This document shows positions 5,111 through 6,999 of a stretch of 6,999 bases of DNA, one piece after another. The notes below the pieces were generated by a model. It made no database searches. It worked only from the letters and a program-made list of their open reading frames with translations, and was not told where the DNA came from. The DNA lies in assembly GCA_964481445.1 (NCBI GenBank), contig CAYZTQ010000097.1:1-6999 (forward strand). The letters are read 5' to 3'. Source of the stretch: UBA1038 sp964481445. GTDB taxonomy: Bacteria; Bacillota; Clostridia; Christensenellales; Aristaeellaceae. Numbering within the stretch: the stretch's first letter is position 1; the number at the start of each line of letters is the position of its first letter. Both the position numbers and the translations under genes were made by a program.

Positions 5111-6025
5111 ATGGATATCATCGCGGTCGTCAACCAGATTCTGATGATGCTGATCATCATGGGTATCGGCCTTTTGCTGCGGAAAATCGGCATCATGGGG
5201 CCGGACGTGATCCGCGGGATCAGCGGCATCGTGCTCAAGGCGGCCATGCCGGCGCTGCTTCTCATGATGGTGCAGAAGGATGTGGGGGCGGACTACCGCG
5301 GCGACTTTCTGCGCATCGTAATCGTCTCCTTCATCTGGTTCAGCGCCGAGCTGCTGGCGGTCTATCACGCCGTGAAGAAGAAGCTGCCGGCCGAGCAGGC
5401 CCCCGTGTTCGCGAGCCTGAGCGCCATGCCCAACGTGGGCTACATGGGCCTGCCCATCGTGCAGGCGGTGTACGGCAATGTGGGCGCGCTTTATCTGGGC
5501 GCTGTGGTGGCGGCGTTCAATGTCTGCGCCTATCTTTTTCTGGAGATGCTGATGACCGGCAAGCCGCCGAAGCCTTCTTTCTTCTTTAAAAACATCGGTC
5601 TGGTGCTCGCCGTGCTTGGCATTGTCATGCTGATGCTGAACATCAAGCTGCCCATGCCGTTTTCCGCTGTTGTGACACAGCTGGGCGCGCTGACCACGCC
5701 GCTGAGCATGCTGGTGGCCGGGGCCAGGTTGCTTGATTTTAAACCCTCCGCCCTCAGAGACAACAAGCTGTGGGTCTCTCTTGCGGTCAGGCTGCTGATT
5801 TCTCCTGTCGTGGCTTTTGCCGCCTTCCGGCTGCTGGGCTTTGAGGGCATCGCCCTGGGCGTGCTGACAATCGCCTGCGCCATGCCGGGCGCCGTCGTCT
5901 CGCTGATGTACGCGGAACGCGAGAAAAAGGACGCGCTTTTCGCGGCGACCGGCATTTCCGTCGGCACGCTGCTGTGCCTTGTCACGATTCCGCTGGTGCT
6001 GCTGCTGACCGGCCTTGGCGGCTGA
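5111..6025 (+). CDS. AEC (auxin efflux carrier) family transporter
   Basis: This 304-residue membrane protein belongs to the AEC family (Mem_trans, PF03547), whose bacterial members move small organic acids such as malate or other metabolites; the substrate here is unknown. About ten hydrophobic segments run from residue 4 to 300 in two halves around the hydrophilic stretch TGKPPKPS (149-156). Family blocks are NVGYMGLPIVQAVYG (108-122), TTPLSMLVAGARL (195-207), AMPGAVVSLMYAER (257-270) and the final TLLCLVTIPLVLLL. The ATG at 5111 follows GGGAGGG at short spacing; an upstream in-frame TTG at 5099 would place the binding site inside the coding region and is rejected. The gene has its own promoter and ends before a strong bidirectional terminator, so it is probably monocistronic. 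Confidence 0.92.
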   Translation: MDIIAVVNQILMMLIIMGIGLLLRKIGIMGPDVIRGISGIVLKAAMPALLLMMVQKDVGADYRGDFLRIVIVSFIWFSAELLAVYHAVKKKLPAEQAPVFASLSAMPNVGYMGLPIVQAVYGNVGALYLGAVVAAFNVCAYLFLEMLMTGKPPKPSFFFKNIGLVLAVLGIVMLMLNIKLPMPFSAVVTQLGALTTPLSMLVAGARLLDFKPSALRDNKLWVSLAVRLLISPVVAFAAFRLLGFEGIALGVLTIACAMPGAVVSLMYAEREKKDALFAATGISVGTLLCLVTIPLVLLLTGLGG

Positions 6026-6048
6026 AAAACAGCGGATAGACTACCAAG

Positions 6049-6073
6049 AAAAGAGCGGCGTGACGCTCTTTTT
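6049..6073. terminator. Bidirectional intrinsic terminator between AEC and SIR2 genes
   Basis: AAAAGAGCG (6049-6057) pairs with CGCTCTTTT (6064-6072) around a 6-nt loop, with TTTTT at 6069-6073 on the plus strand and TTTTCTT following the stem on the minus strand. It is 23 nt after the AEC stop and about 20 nt after the SIR2 stop, so it can serve both convergent genes. Confidence 0.9.
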
Positions 6074-6091
6074 CATGGTTGAGGCATCGCC

Positions 6092-6805
6092 TCAGGGATA
6101 GGCCCTGGCCAGCGTCTCCCCGATCGGCTCGCGGATGCACAGAGCCGCCCGGCTGTCCTGCGCCGTGGCCGTCTTGTTGATCAGCACCAGCCTGCTGCCT
6201 CTGTAATCGTTCACCAGTCCGGCCGCGGGGTAAACGCTCAGCGAGGTGCCGCCGACGATCAGCAGGTCCGCGCGGCTGATGTAGTCAATGGCCTCCCGGA
6301 ACACGTCCATCGGCAGCTGCTCGCCGTAGAGCACCACATCGGGCTTGATCAGCCCGCCGCAGCTGCAGCGCGGCACCCCGCTTGAGGCGAGGATATCGTC
6401 AAAGCCGTAGAATTTTCCGCAGCTCAGGCAGTGGTTGCGGTGCACGCTGCCGTGCAGCTCCAGCACCGTCCGGCTGCCCGCCGCCTGGTGCAGGTTGTCG
6501 ATGTTCTGGGTGATAACGGCCTTCAGCTTGCCGGCCTGCTCGAGCTTTGCCAGCGTCAGATGCGCCTTGTTGGGCTTTGCCCCGGCCAGCAGCATCTTCT
6601 CCCTGTAAAAGCGGTAAAACTCTTTCGTGTGAAGGAAAAAGAAATCGCTCGACAGGATGGTTTCGGGCGGGTAGTCATATTTCTGGTTGTACAGGCCGTC
6701 CACGCTTCTGAAGTCGGGGATGCCGCTTTCGGTAGAGACGCCCGCCCCGCCGAAGAACACAATGTTATCGCTTTCGGCAATCAGCTGCCGCAGTCGCTCG
6801 ATCAT
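6092..6805 (-). CDS. SIR2 family NAD-dependent protein deacylase (sirtuin)
   Basis: This 237-residue cytoplasmic enzyme removes acyl groups from protein lysines, consuming NAD+ and yielding nicotinamide and O-acyl-ADP-ribose. The NAD-binding signature GGAGVSTESGIPDFRS occupies 19-34, TQNIDNLH is at 99-106 and the catalytic histidine is H118 in LHGS. A structural zinc site is formed by C126-x2-C129 and C147-x-C149; the second pair is CxC, not the more usual CxxC. GGTSLSVYPAAGL (185-197) completes the Rossmann part. The ATG at 6805 has AAAGGAGG 7 nt upstream; an in-frame extension to 6991 runs through the promoter, a terminator and the repeat, and is not coding. The length is typical for bacterial sirtuins. 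It appears to be a single-gene unit with a leader of about 100 nt. Confidence 0.95.
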   Translation of the reverse strand: MIERLRQLIAESDNIVFFGGAGVSTESGIPDFRSVDGLYNQKYDYPPETILSSDFFFLHTKEFYRFYREKMLLAGAKPNKAHLTLAKLEQAGKLKAVITQNIDNLHQAAGSRTVLELHGSVHRNHCLSCGKFYGFDDILASSGVPRCSCGGLIKPDVVLYGEQLPMDVFREAIDYISRADLLIVGGTSLSVYPAAGLVNDYRGSRLVLINKTATAQDSRAALCIREPIGETLARAYP

Positions 6806-6910
6806 ATCAGCCCCTCCTTTGTATGCAAAAACCGCCAGGATCGCGCAGACGGACGCTTCGCTTGAGATTTTGCTATGGCCTCGGTATTTCCGCCTGCTGT
6901 TTCTCCTTCC

Positions 6911-6916
6911 ATTATA
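6911..6916 (-). promoter_or_regulatory. -10 element for the SIR2 gene
   Basis: A perfect TATAAT on the minus strand preceded by GTG, about 106 nt before the SIR2 ATG. No -35 match is found at 16-18 bp, where the upstream terminator stem lies. The surrounding sequence resembles that of the MFS promoter. Confidence 0.45.
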
Positions 6917-6918
6917 CA

Positions 6919-6943
6919 CGAAAACCGCGCCGAAAGGGCGCGG
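6919..6943 (-). terminator. Intrinsic terminator for a minus-strand gene beyond the window
   Basis: On the minus strand CCGCGCC and GGCGCGG form a 7-bp GC-only stem with a 5-nt loop, followed by TTTTCG. The T-tract is short. It would end transcription entering from right of the window and lies immediately before the SIR2 -10. Confidence 0.6.
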
Positions 6944-6948
6944 CCAAG

Positions 6949-6999
6949 CCGTTGACAAACCAAGTTTGTCAACGGGAGGGGAACCGGCCATCCGCCTTT
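6949..6999 (-). repeat. Dispersed palindromic repeat, right copy (inverted, cut by window end)
   Basis: The reverse complement matches 57-107 at 49 of 51 positions. The palindromic core is at 6949-6975 with 12-bp arms and a CAA loop, identical to the left copy. The match runs to the last base, so the element may continue outside the window. Its palindrome end adjoins the terminator at 6919-6943. Confidence 0.85.

Noticed and set aside
4450..5589. Plus-strand open frame of about 379 codons across the membrane protein and AEC genes
   Set aside because: It crosses two divergent promoters and runs out of frame through the AEC gene; the translation is not protein-like.
6080..6094. TGAGGC/GCCTCA hairpin at the SIR2 stop codon
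   Set aside because: Six-bp stem with no T-run; the adjacent 6049-6073 hairpin is a better terminator.
6827..6852. Possible attenuator hairpin (CCGTC/GGCGG then TTTTT) in the SIR2 leader, minus strand
   Set aside because: The stem is only 5 bp with one G-U pair and an 11-nt loop, too weak to call.
6802..6912. 36-codon minus-strand frame whose TGA overlaps the SIR2 ATG
   Set aside because: Its ATG overlaps the predicted -10, so it would not be in that transcript, and it has no ribosome binding site. The ATGA overlap looks accidental, though translation of this frame is not excluded if an upstream promoter is used.

Overview
The window looks like a GC-rich stretch of a chromosome from Bacillota, probably class Clostridia. 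The reasons are the strong AGGAGG-type ribosome binding sites, the lspA followed by RluA-family pseudouridine synthase order that is common in Gram-positive genomes, a DUF1836 protein (a family typical of Firmicutes), and the compact layout. This placement is inferred from gene content and not from a marker gene. No phage, transposase, CRISPR or RNA gene is visible. Most genes are ordinary core or accessory functions.

Left part (1-1643): a 51-bp repeat with a perfect palindromic core ends inside the last codons of a minus-strand pseudouridine synthase gene (rluD-like). That gene overlaps the upstream lspA by 8 nt. A 100-bp gap separates lspA from msrA on the plus strand and holds two back-to-back extended -10 promoters. 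The msrA gene runs into a block of exactly 100 Ns (1644-1743), an assembly placeholder that is too short for the rest of the gene.

Middle (1744-4446): beyond the gap, a minus-strand DUF1836 (MerR-like helix-turn-helix) regulator is divergent from a plus-strand SGNH/GDSL hydrolase. Between them is an AT-rich region with a 21-bp perfect palindrome across the hydrolase promoter, which suggests local regulation. The hydrolase converges, with only 9 nt between stop codons, on a 12-helix MFS transporter.

Right part (4447-6999): an unrecognised small membrane protein (minus strand, TTG start) is divergent from an AEC-family transporter, and each has a good sigma-70-type promoter. A bidirectional terminator separates the AEC gene from a minus-strand SIR2 deacylase. 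Upstream of SIR2 are a promoter-like -10, a terminator for a gene outside the window, and a second, inverted copy of the 51-bp repeat ending exactly at the window edge.

The most unusual items are the inverted palindromic repeat pair at the window ends and the DUF1836/SGNH pair with its candidate operator. I see no convincing multi-gene novel system.
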